64,000 nt of DNA. Source: Pseudomonas baetica. Its GTDB lineage: Bacteria; Pseudomonadota; Gammaproteobacteria; Pseudomonadales; Pseudomonadaceae. The stretch covers positions 1,922,001-1,986,000 of the forward strand of contig NZ_PHHE01000001.1 of the NCBI RefSeq assembly GCF_002813455.1, read 5' to 3'. The position numbers and the translations under genes were made by a program. The notes under the pieces were generated by a model. It did no database searches. It saw nothing but the letters and a program-made list of their open reading frames with translations, and had not been told where the DNA came from. Shown piece after piece: positions 17,502-25,400 of the stretch (position 1 is the first letter of the stretch; each line of letters starts with the position of its first letter).

Positions 17502-17521
17502 ACCTGTCATATTTGACAGGT
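17502..17521 (+). promoter_or_regulatory. LuxR-type (lux box-like) palindrome
   Basis: ACCTGTCATATTTGACAGGT is an 8+4+8 palindrome that matches the lux/las box pattern CTG-N-CAGAT-like centre with TGACAG. It is centred about 90 bases before the start of the gene at 17602. A -10-like TAATAAT at 17542-17548 would place the palindrome centre near -42, the usual position for LuxR-type activation. Nearly the same palindrome precedes the gene at 62712. No luxI or luxR gene lies in the window. Confidence 0.65.
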
Positions 17522-17601
17522 GTCGGCTGAATCATTTTCCTTAATAATGAAAAAACGAAGATCGCACCGGTCTTCGAAAAAAGGAAAAAGGAAAAAGGAA
17601 A

Positions 17602-18066
17602 ATGTCTAAGCCCGAAATTTTTTCTGAAAAACCTGTTAGCCATGAAGGCCAAAAAGGAGTGGTCTCAGGCACGATCAAGGGGCAGGTGAAGAACTTGACG
17701 ACGGAACAGGTTCATGACTTCGATAAGCCTTGGATCTGGCGTGATACACAGCAGGGTACATTGCGCTTTCATGGCGTCGTGAACGATCCGGAAGCGCCGG
17801 GGAAAGAGGTCGCGATCGGGTTACAGCTTTCGAGCGCTTCGCAACCGAGTGGTGAGTTCAAGGTGGGCGATCCGAAAATTCTCCATCTCAGCTACATGAA
17901 ATATGGTGAGCCGGAGCCGGACGTTTATTTTAGAGCTGAGTCAGGCTTGGTGACGCTTCAGAGACAAGCAAATGATCATATCAATGGCTCTCTCAAGTTC
18001 GAAACGATCACCATTGATGGCAACCAATACGCTGTTGATGTGATCTACGACATCGGAGCACCTTGA
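17602..18066 (+). CDS. Uncharacterised protein, 154 residues
   Basis: Not recognised. It starts at ATG 17602 after an unusual ribosome-binding region of three tandem AAGGAAA repeats (about 17581-17601). The protein has no signal peptide or TM segment. Alternating polar and hydrophobic stretches (GTLRFHGVVNDPEAPGKEV, then VDVIYDIGAP at the end) suggest a mostly beta-strand fold. It is monocistronic, preceded by a lux box-like palindrome and followed by a REP pair. The palindrome suggests control by a LuxR-type regulator; the function is unknown. Confidence 0.8.
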   Translation: MSKPEIFSEKPVSHEGQKGVVSGTIKGQVKNLTTEQVHDFDKPWIWRDTQQGTLRFHGVVNDPEAPGKEVAIGLQLSSASQPSGEFKVGDPKILHLSYMKYGEPEPDVYFRAESGLVTLQRQANDHINGSLKFETITIDGNQYAVDVIYDIGAP

Positions 18067-18086
18067 TCGATTGGACCGAAAAAAGC

Positions 18087-18176
18087 GTGGGAGCGAGCTT
18101 GCTCGCGAAGGCGTCCGTTCAGCCGACAGCCATGTTGGATGACACACCGCTTTCGCGATCAGGCTCGCTCCCACAC
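18087..18176. repeat. REP doublet (GTGGGAGCGAGC type)
   Basis: Two inverted REP arms, GTGGGAGCGAGCTTGCTCGC at the left and its complement-like copy at the right (18151-18176), separated by about 40 bases: the REPIN arrangement found in P. fluorescens-group genomes. Confidence 0.9.
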
Positions 18177-18531
18177 TGGTTTCCAGCGTCTGTAATTGAT
18201 TGATATCAATGCACTGGCACTTGCACTAATAAGTGGCAAAAAGTGAGACGCTTTCGACAAAAACAAACTTAGCTTTATTTAATAATTAAATAGAAAATCG
18301 TCAGACAATTAGGCTAAAAGCCGCCCGCAAAAACATTCTTTCGACCGCGCAGGCTTTGTTTGCGGCAGTTTTACGAAACAGCCCGATTTGATCTCAAAAA
18401 AATGCTTTACGGCAGATTTCAAATTGTGTCAGGTTTCTGATGCCTTCATTGGGCGAGTGATAGGACGATCTCGCCAGAGATTGTCGCTATCTGACAAAAA
18501 CTGTTCCATTGCTAAACAAGGTAGTGTGTTT
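18177..18531 (+). other. Upstream region of aprA
   Basis: A 355-base AT-rich stretch that must carry the aprA promoter, with the strongly AT-rich segment TTTAATAATTAAAT near 18277-18292. No operator of a named regulator can be recognised with confidence. The aprA frame stays open upstream to 18388, but the ATG at 18532 matches the family N terminus. Confidence 0.4.
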
Positions 18532-19998
18532 ATGTCGAAAGTTAAAACGAATGCTATTGATACCGCCGAACAGGCTTTCCAGCTGTCGGCAGCGCCTCAA
18601 CCACTGGCCGCAGCCAGCTCGGCGTATAACCAGATCAATAGCTTCAGCCATCAATACGATCGTGGCGGCAACCTCACGGTCAATGGCAAACCCTCCTACT
18701 CCGTCGACCAGGCTGCAACCCAGTTGCTGCGCGACGGTGCTGCCTACCAGGACAAGGATGGCAGCGGCAAGATCGAACTCACCTACACGTTCCTGACTTC
18801 GGCATCGTCCAGCACGATGAACAAGCACGAGATCACCGGGTTCAGTCAGTTCAGCGCTCAACAACAGGCTCAGGCCAAGCTCGCCATGCAGTCCTGGGCC
18901 GATGTGGCCAACGTGACCTTCACCGAGAAAGCCTCGGGCGGTGACGGCCACATGACCTTCGGTAACTACAGCGGTGGCCAGGATGGTGCTGCAGCGTTCG
19001 CCTATCTGCCAGGTACCGGCGCCGGCTATGATGGCACTTCGTGGTATCTGATTAACAGTGGCTACACGCAAAACAAGAATCCGGATCTGAACAACTACGG
19101 TCGTCAGACCCTGACTCACGAAATTGGCCACTCCCTGGGCCTTGCTCACCCTGGCGACTACAACGCCGGTAATGGCAACCCGACCTACAAAGACGCGACC
19201 TACGGGCAAGACACCCGCGGCTACAGCGTCATGAGTTACTGGGGCGAGAGCAACACCAATCAGAACTTCAGCAAGGGCGGCGTGGAAGCCTATTCCTCGG
19301 GCCCGCTGATGGACGATATCGCTGCCATCCAGAAACTTTACGGTGCCAACACCACCACGCGCACCGGTGACACCACCTACGGCTTTAACTCCAACACCGG
19401 GCGTGATTTCCTCAGCGCTTCGTCGTCGAGTGACAAGGTTGTGTTCTCGGTCTGGGACGCAGGCGGCAAGGATACTCTGGACTTCTCGGGTTTCACCCAG
19501 AACCAGAAGATCAACCTCAATGACGCCTCGTTCTCCGACGTTGGCGGCATGGTTGGCAACGTGTCCATCGCCAAGGGCGCCATCATCGAGAACGCCATCG
19601 GCGGTTCGGGCAACGACCTGTTGATTGGTAACAGCGTGGCCAACGAACTGAAGGGTGGTGCCGGTAACGACATCCTCTACGGGGCTGGCGGTGCCGACAA
19701 GCTGTGGGGCGGTGCCGGTTCGGACACCTTTGTGTTCGCAGCCAGTTCCGATTCCAAGCCGGGTGCGATCGATCAGATCCTCGATTTCGTCAGTGGTCTG
19801 GACAAAATCGACCTGACCGGTATCACCAAAGGCGCCGGCCTGCACTTTGTCAGCAGCTTCACCGGTGCAGCCGGCGACGCGATTCTGACTTCGTCGGGCG
19901 GCAACAGCCTGTTGTCGGTGGACTTCTCCGGGCACGGCAGCGCCGACTTCCAGGTCAGCACCGTTGGCCAGGCAGCAACCAGCGACATCGTGGCTTGA
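18532..19998 (+). CDS. aprA: Secreted alkaline metalloprotease (serralysin)
   Basis: A 488-residue extracellular zinc protease. It has a short propeptide, the metzincin zinc site [12 protein letters not shown] (first His about residue 196), the Met-turn YSVMSYW, and a C-terminal RTX beta-roll of glycine-rich nonapeptides ([30 protein letters not shown]; about residues 356-400) that binds calcium. The extreme C terminus ends DIVA, the acidic-plus-hydrophobic tail recognised by the AprDEF exporter. There is no N-terminal signal peptide, as expected for type I secretion. In food-associated pseudomonads this enzyme degrades milk casein. The inhibitor and exporter genes follow, and a hairpin lies just after the stop. 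Confidence 0.97.
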   Translation: MSKVKTNAIDTAEQAFQLSAAPQPLAAASSAYNQINSFSHQYDRGGNLTVNGKPSYSVDQAATQLLRDGAAYQDKDGSGKIELTYTFLTSASSSTMNKHEITGFSQFSAQQQAQAKLAMQSWADVANVTFTEKASGGDGHMTFGNYSGGQDGAAAFAYLPGTGAGYDGTSWYLINSGYTQNKNPDLNNYGRQTLTHEIGHSLGLAHPGDYNAGNGNPTYKDATYGQDTRGYSVMSYWGESNTNQNFSKGGVEAYSSGPLMDDIAAIQKLYGANTTTRTGDTTYGFNSNTGRDFLSASSSSDKVVFSVWDAGGKDTLDFSGFTQNQKINLNDASFSDVGGMVGNVSIAKGAIIENAIGGSGNDLLIGNSVANELKGGAGNDILYGAGGADKLWGGAGSDTFVFAASSDSKPGAIDQILDFVSGLDKIDLTGITKGAGLHFVSSFTGAAGDAILTSSGGNSLLSVDFSGHGSADFQVSTVGQAATSDIVA

Positions 19999-20010
19999 TG
20001 TGAAACAGGA

Positions 20011-20037
20011 AAGCGGCGCGTGATGCGCCGCTTTCTT
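20011..20037 (+). terminator. Hairpin after aprA
   Basis: AAGCGGCGC/GCGCCGCTT, a 9-bp perfect stem (20011-20019 with 20025-20033), is followed by TTCTTC. It lies between aprA and the inhibitor gene and could attenuate transcription, lowering inhibitor and exporter expression relative to aprA. Confidence 0.7.
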
Positions 20038-20091
20038 CGCTTGCATCGTCCTGCCCGGTAGGCAAGGCTACATGCTGGAGTGAAATTTCCT

Positions 20092-20514
20092 ATGAGTCGA
20101 AACGTTTTTACCTACATGACGCAGGCGTGGCTAATGGCGGCGCTAATGATGATTTTCGGAGAAGCAACCATGGCAAGCAGCCTCAGACTCGAAGAACCCT
20201 CGGTATTCGCCGGGCACTGGCAGGCGACGCTGAGCGCCGGCACTGACGCCGCCGAAGCGCAAAAACAACAGGACAAGCCATCGAACACCTGCGATGTCGA
20301 GTTGCAACTCAACCAGACGGTTGGCAAAGGCGCAGATTGTTTGAGCGCATGGTTCGAAAACGCGGTCATCGGCTGGTTTCCCGATCCGGACGGTCTTTCC
20401 ATTACCGGCAAAGAAGGGTCAAGAATAGTGTTCTTCAGCCGACAACATGACGGGCTTTATAAGACCACTTTGAAATCGGGCCTCATCGTTACATTCGAAC
20501 GTGCAGCGAAGTAA
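20092..20514 (+). CDS. aprI: Periplasmic inhibitor of the alkaline metalloprotease
   Basis: A 140-residue protein of the Inh/AprI family. A signal peptide covers about the first 27 residues. The mature part contains SLRLEEPSVFAGHWQA, then CDVELQLNQ and ADCLSAWF, with the two cysteines forming the conserved disulfide of the beta-barrel. Inh proteins bind AprA tightly through their N-terminal strand and protect the periplasm. ATG at 20092 was preferred over GTG at 20080 because GGAG lies upstream. Its place between aprA and aprD is conserved across pseudomonads. Confidence 0.9.
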   Translation: MSRNVFTYMTQAWLMAALMMIFGEATMASSLRLEEPSVFAGHWQATLSAGTDAAEAQKQQDKPSNTCDVELQLNQTVGKGADCLSAWFENAVIGWFPDPDGLSITGKEGSRIVFFSRQHDGLYKTTLKSGLIVTFERAAK

Positions 20515-20695
20515 ATACGCAGGTTGCCAAGTTGAATATAAGGCAAGGCTTGAACGTTATAAGTGATGCCGACGTTCGAGCTGAAGTTGTTATTGAATTG
20601 TAAGCGGGTACTTGCAAATCATCTTTCGCAGGTAAGCGGAACATTAATTGAGTGCTCGCCTGATTTGGCGGGACCCATCATTTCAGGAATAATCA
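20515..20695. other. Intergenic region between aprI and aprD
   Basis: A 181-base gap, AT-rich at 20530-20600. It may contain a separate promoter for aprDEF. No terminator or REP is seen. Confidence 0.4.
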
Positions 20696-22474
20696 ATGAA
20701 GATGGCGAATGCCCCAGCCACCGCGCCCTTATTCAAGGCATTGGGTGACTATAAAAGCATTCTGATCAGCGTCGGATGCTTTACTGCGCTGATTAACGTG
20801 CTGATGCTGGTGCCCTCCATTTATATGCTGCAGGTGTATGACCGGGTGCTGTCGTCGCAGAACGAAACCACCCTGGCGATGCTGTCGCTGATGGTCGTCG
20901 GTTTCTTTGCCTTTATCGGCCTGCTGGAAGTGGTGCGCAGCTTCATCGTGATCCGCATTGGCAGTCAGTTGGAGCGCCGCTTCAATCTGCGCGTCTACCA
21001 GGCAGCGTTCGAGCGCAACCTGTTCAAGGGCGAGGGCAACGCCGGGCAATCGCTGGGCGACCTGACGCACATTCGGCAATTCGTCACCGGGCCTGCGCTG
21101 TTCGCGTTTTTCGATGCGCCGTGGTTTCCGGTGTACCTGTTCGTGATCTACCTGTTCAACGTCTGGCTCGGTGTGCTCGCCACCGCTGGCGCGCTGTTGC
21201 TGATCGCGTTGGCCTGCCTCAATGAATACATGACCAAAAAGCCGCTGGGCGAAGCCGCCGGTTTTTCACAGAAATCCAGCCAGTTGGCCACCAGTCACTT
21301 GCACAACGCCGAAACCATTCAGGCGATGGGCATGCTCGGTTCGTTGCGCAAGCGCTGGTTCCAGGTGCATTCGCGTTTTCTTGGCTTGCAGAATCAGGCC
21401 AGCGACACCGGCGCGGTCATCAGTTCGCTGAGTAAAACCCTGCGCCTGTGCCTGCAATCGTTGGTGCTGGGCCTCGGTGCATTGCTGGTGATCAAGGGCG
21501 ACATGACCGCCGGCATGATGATCGCAGGCTCCATCCTCATGGGACGCGTGCTGAGCCCCATCGACCAGTTGATTGCCGTATGGAAGCAGTGGAGCGGGGC
21601 GAAGCTGGCTTACCGGCGTCTCGACGCGTTGCTGCAAGCCTTCCCGCCCAGCGATGACGCCATGGCGTTGCCGGCACCGAAAGGCCAGATCACTTTCGAG
21701 CAGGTCAGCGCCGGCCCGCCGGGGCAACGCGCGGCGACCCTGCACATGGTCAATTTCAATCTCGGTGCCGGCGAAGTGCTCGGCGTGCTGGGCGCATCCG
21801 GTTCGGGCAAGTCGACCCTGGCCCGTGTGCTGGTCGGTGTATGGCCGACGCTCGGTGGCACGGTGCGGCTGGACGGCGCAGACATTCATCGCTGGAACCG
21901 CGACCAACTCGGCCCGTACATCGGCTACCTGCCACAGGACATCGAACTGTTCAGCGGCAGCGTCGCCGAGAACATCGCGCGTTTCAGCGAGGCTGACCCG
22001 CAAAAAGTCGTGGCCGCCGCACAACAGGCGGGCGTCCACGAAATGATCCTGCGCCTGCCGCAAGGTTATGACACCCAACTGGGCGAGGACGGCAGCGGCT
22101 TGTCCGGTGGCCAGAAGCAGCGAGTGGCACTGGCCCGCGCCATGTATGGCACGCCAAGCCTGGTGGTACTCGATGAACCCAACTCCAACCTCGACACCGT
22201 CGGCGAAGCGGCATTGGCCAGCGCCATTGCGCAGCTCAAGGCCCAGGGCACCACGGTGGTACTGGTGACGCATCGCTCTTCGGTACTGGCCCAGGCGGAC
22301 AAATTGCTGGTGCTCAACGACGGTCGCTTGCAAGCCTTCGGCGCCAGTCAGGAAGTGCTCAAAGCGCTGTCCGGCGCCGCCAATGAACAACAACGCGAGA
22401 AACCTGCGCAAGCACCGGGCGGGCTTAGCATGAGTCGGCAGTATCAGCCCTCGACAAGGAATTCGGGTGTATGA
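20696..22474 (+). CDS. aprD: Type I secretion ABC ATPase/permease
   Basis: The inner-membrane engine of the AprDEF exporter, 592 residues, with ribosome site AGGAAT. An N-terminal membrane domain of about 300 residues (segments such as ILISVGCFTALINVLMLV) precedes an ATPase with Walker A GASGSGKST (about 366), signature LSGGQKQRVALARAM (about 469) and Walker B LVVLDEPNSNLD. Like other PrtD/AprD proteins it lacks the C39 peptidase domain. Substrates should be AprA and the two RTX lipases encoded downstream. Its stop overlaps the aprE start by four bases. Confidence 0.96.
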   Translation: MKMANAPATAPLFKALGDYKSILISVGCFTALINVLMLVPSIYMLQVYDRVLSSQNETTLAMLSLMVVGFFAFIGLLEVVRSFIVIRIGSQLERRFNLRVYQAAFERNLFKGEGNAGQSLGDLTHIRQFVTGPALFAFFDAPWFPVYLFVIYLFNVWLGVLATAGALLLIALACLNEYMTKKPLGEAAGFSQKSSQLATSHLHNAETIQAMGMLGSLRKRWFQVHSRFLGLQNQASDTGAVISSLSKTLRLCLQSLVLGLGALLVIKGDMTAGMMIAGSILMGRVLSPIDQLIAVWKQWSGAKLAYRRLDALLQAFPPSDDAMALPAPKGQITFEQVSAGPPGQRAATLHMVNFNLGAGEVLGVLGASGSGKSTLARVLVGVWPTLGGTVRLDGADIHRWNRDQLGPYIGYLPQDIELFSGSVAENIARFSEADPQKVVAAAQQAGVHEMILRLPQGYDTQLGEDGSGLSGGQKQRVALARAMYGTPSLVVLDEPNSNLDTVGEAALASAIAQLKAQGTTVVLVTHRSSVLAQADKLLVLNDGRLQAFGASQEVLKALSGAANEQQREKPAQAPGGLSMSRQYQPSTRNSGV

Positions 22475-23820
22475 GCAGCGCAAGCATGAACACTGAAAAC
22501 GAAGCGAGCATGGAACACGCCTACGTCACCGAACGCCCGGAGCGCGATGCGAAATTCTTCGCGCGCATGGGCTGGATTCTGGCCATTGTCGGCGCCGGCA
22601 GCTTCTTTACCTGGGCGGCTTTGGCGCCACTGGATCAAGGCATTCCGGTGCAGGGCACGGTGGTTGTGTCCGGCAAACGCAAAGCCGTGCAGTCGATGAG
22701 TGCCGGGGTGGTCAGCCGGATCCTGGTGCGTGAAGGCGAGATCGTGAAGCAGGGGCAACCGCTGTTCCGTCTCGACCAGACGCAAGTCGCCGCCGACGTG
22801 CAATCGCTGCAAGCGCAATACCGCATGGCTTGGGCCAGCCTGGCGCGTTGGCAGGCCGAGCGTGACAATCTCAAGCAAGTGACCTTTCCGGCAGAACTGA
22901 GCAACGATCCGGACCCGCGTCTGGCACTGGTGCTGGAAGGTCAACGCCAACTGTTCAGCAGCCGCCGCGAAGCCTTTTATCGCGAACAGGCCGGGCTGCG
23001 CGCCAGCATCGAAGGTGCCACTGCGCAACTGGCCGGCATGCGCCGCGCGCGCACCGACCTCAACGCTCAGGCCGACTCGCTGCAACAGCAACTGAGCAAC
23101 CTGCAACCGTTGGCCGACAACGGCTACATCCCGCGCAATCGCCTGATGGAATATCAGCGCCAACTGTCGCAAGTGCAGCAGCAACTGGCAGAAAACACCG
23201 GTGAAAGCGGTCGCGTGGAGCAGGGCATCCTCGAATCGCGCCTGAAGCTGCAACAGCACAGCGAGGAATATCAGAAGGAAGTCCGCACGCAACTGGCCGA
23301 CGCCCAGCTCAAAAGCGTGACCTTGTCGGAACAGCTGACCTCGGCCGGTTTCGACCTGCAACACAGCGAGATTCTGGCCACTGCCGAAGGTGTGGCGGTC
23401 AACCTTGGCGTACACACCGAAGGCGCCGTGGTGCGTCAGGGCGAAACCTTGCTGGAGATCGTTCCGCAAGGCACCACGCTGGAAGTGGAAGGGCATTTGC
23501 CAATCCACCTGATCGACAAGGTTGGCTCACATTTGCCGGTGGATATCCTGTTTACCGCGTTCAACCAGAGCAAAACCCCGCGTGTGCCGGGCGAGGTCAG
23601 CCTGATTTCCGCCGACCAGATGGTCGATGAGAAAACCGGCGTGCCGTATTACGTGCTGCGCAGCAGCGTCAGCGACCAGGCCATGGAAAAACTCAACGGG
23701 CTGGTGATCAAACCCGGCATGCCGGCAGAAATGTTCGTGCGTACCGGCGAGCGTTCGCTGCTCAACTATCTGTTCAAACCGCTGCTCGACCGGGCCGGTT
23801 CTGCGTTGACCGAAGAATAA
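22471..23820 (+). CDS. aprE: Type I secretion membrane fusion protein (HlyD family)
   Basis: The periplasmic adaptor, 449 residues. One TM segment follows a short cytoplasmic N terminus (GWILAIVGAGSFFTWAALAPL), then a barrel/lipoyl half (GTVVVSGKRKAVQS), a long coiled-coil hairpin rich in Gln, Glu and Arg (about residues 100-300), and the closing lipoyl and barrel part (VNLGVHTEGAVVRQGETLLEIVP). It bridges AprD to AprF. The ATG overlaps the aprD stop (ATGA), showing translational coupling. Confidence 0.95.
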   Translation: MSSASMNTENEASMEHAYVTERPERDAKFFARMGWILAIVGAGSFFTWAALAPLDQGIPVQGTVVVSGKRKAVQSMSAGVVSRILVREGEIVKQGQPLFRLDQTQVAADVQSLQAQYRMAWASLARWQAERDNLKQVTFPAELSNDPDPRLALVLEGQRQLFSSRREAFYREQAGLRASIEGATAQLAGMRRARTDLNAQADSLQQQLSNLQPLADNGYIPRNRLMEYQRQLSQVQQQLAENTGESGRVEQGILESRLKLQQHSEEYQKEVRTQLADAQLKSVTLSEQLTSAGFDLQHSEILATAEGVAVNLGVHTEGAVVRQGETLLEIVPQGTTLEVEGHLPIHLIDKVGSHLPVDILFTAFNQSKTPRVPGEVSLISADQMVDEKTGVPYYVLRSSVSDQAMEKLNGLVIKPGMPAEMFVRTGERSLLNYLFKPLLDRAGSALTEE

Positions 23821-23834
23821 GGATGTTCGGCTGT

Positions 23835-25193
23835 ATGAATAAGCTTTCCATGCTCGCAGCAGCATTGATGCTGCTCGCGAGCCACTCGGCGGTAGCGGCC
23901 ATGGGGCCGTTCGAGATTTACGAACAGGCGTTGCGCAATGACCCGGTGTTCCTCGGGGCGATGAAGGAACGCGACGCGGGCCTTGAGAACCGCGCCATTG
24001 GCCGCGCCGGGTTGCTGCCGCGAATCGGCTACACCTACAACAAGGGCCGCAACTCGTCCAAAGCCACGTCCCTTGATGAGCGTGCGCGCAATCGCACCGA
24101 CGATCGCAATTACAGCAGTTACGGTTCGGCCCTGACATTGCAACAGCCGTTGCTCGATTACGAAGCTTATGCGGCGTATCGCAAGGGTGTGGCGCAGTCG
24201 TTGTTCGCCGACGAGAACTTTCGCGGCAAGAGCCAGGAATTGCTGGTGCGGGTTCTGGATAACTACACCAAGGCCTTGTTTGCCCAGGACCAGATCGACA
24301 TCGCTCAGGCGAAGAAGAAGGCCTACGAACAGCAGTTCCAGCAAAACGAGCACATGTTCAAGCAGGGCGAAGGTACGCGCACCGATATTCTTGAAGCCGA
24401 GTCACGCTATGAGCTGGCGACGGCCGAGGAGATCGAAGCGCGCAACGAACAGGATGCCGCACTGCGTGAACTGGGTGCGCTTGTCGGTGCACCTGCGGTG
24501 GATATCGGTGATTTGGCGCCGCTGGATCAGAACTTCCAGACCTTCGCGCTGATGCCGGCCAACTACGACACCTGGCACGAAATGGCGATCAGCAATAACC
24601 CGAACCTGGCTTCGCAACGTCAGGCCGTGGAAGTGGCGCGTTACGAGGTTGAGCGCAACCGTGCCGGGCACCTGCCGAAAATCAACGCCTATGCCTCAAT
24701 GCGCCAGAACGAATCGGAAAGCGGCAACACCTACAACCAGCGCTACGAGACCAACACCATCGGCCTGGAAGTGAGCGTGCCACTGTATGCCGGTGGCGGT
24801 GTGTCGGCGTCCACCCGGCAGGCCAGCCGCACCATGGAACAGGCCGAGTATGAGCTCGATGGCAAGACCCGCGAGACGCTGATCGAACTGCGTCGCCAGT
24901 TCAGCGCTTGCCTGTCCGGGGTGAGTAAATTGCGCGCTTACCAGAAAGCCCTGAGCTCGGCCGAATCACTGGTGGTGTCGACCAAGCAAAGCATCCTCGG
25001 CGGTGAACGGACCAATCTCGACGCGTTGAACGCCGAGCAACAGCTGTTCACCACCCGCCGCGATCTGGCGCAGGCGCGCTACGACTATTTGATGGCCTGG
25101 ACCAAATTGCATTACTACGCCGGGACCTTGAACGAGCAGGATCTGGCGCGGGTGGATGAGGCTTTTGTGGTCGCTCACCAGCCCTCACCCTAA
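23835..25193 (+). CDS. aprF: Type I secretion outer-membrane channel (TolC family)
   Basis: The outer-membrane exit duct, 452 residues, with a signal peptide (MNKLSMLAAALMLLASHSAVAA). ATG 23835 is preferred over 23823 because it gives a normal signal peptide and spacing from AAGGAT. Two long repeats of helical coiled-coil segments alternate with beta strands (EIYEQALRNDPVFLGAMKER; ILEAESRYELATAEEIEARN). The final residues QPSP and the TAA stop are supplied by a dispersed CCCTCACCC repeat that begins at 25182, so the natural C terminus has been replaced. Confidence 0.94.
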   Translation: MNKLSMLAAALMLLASHSAVAAMGPFEIYEQALRNDPVFLGAMKERDAGLENRAIGRAGLLPRIGYTYNKGRNSSKATSLDERARNRTDDRNYSSYGSALTLQQPLLDYEAYAAYRKGVAQSLFADENFRGKSQELLVRVLDNYTKALFAQDQIDIAQAKKKAYEQQFQQNEHMFKQGEGTRTDILEAESRYELATAEEIEARNEQDAALRELGALVGAPAVDIGDLAPLDQNFQTFALMPANYDTWHEMAISNNPNLASQRQAVEVARYEVERNRAGHLPKINAYASMRQNESESGNTYNQRYETNTIGLEVSVPLYAGGGVSASTRQASRTMEQAEYELDGKTRETLIELRRQFSACLSGVSKLRAYQKALSSAESLVVSTKQSILGGERTNLDALNAEQQLFTTRRDLAQARYDYLMAWTKLHYYAGTLNEQDLARVDEAFVVAHQPSP

Positions 25194-25347
25194 CCCTCTC
25201 CCAGAGGGAGAGGGGACCGATCCGGGGATATTGCAGAAGTACACCGACTTGAACGAGCGCTAGCGAATCCAACATTTCAGGTCGATGCATGACGCAAGAC
25301 ACCTCGGTCAGCTCCCTCTCCCGGGGGAGAGGGCTGGGGTGAGGGGA
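25182..25347. repeat. Inverted pair of CCCTCACCCTAACCCTCTCCC repeats
   Basis: The left arm (25182-25215) and right arm (25312-25347) are inverted copies of a dispersed element, each with an inner hairpin (CCCTCTCCC/GGGAGAGGG). They fill most of the gap between aprF and pspA. The left arm runs into the aprF coding end. Confidence 0.85.
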
Positions 25348-25400
25348 ACAGGCAACACCGCAGAAGACCCTGCATAAAACAATAAAAGTGAGTGGTGAAC

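Noticed and set aside
18487..20046. A 519-codon minus-strand frame opposite aprA
   Set aside because: Shadow of a strongly supported metalloprotease gene; no start signal and no domain.
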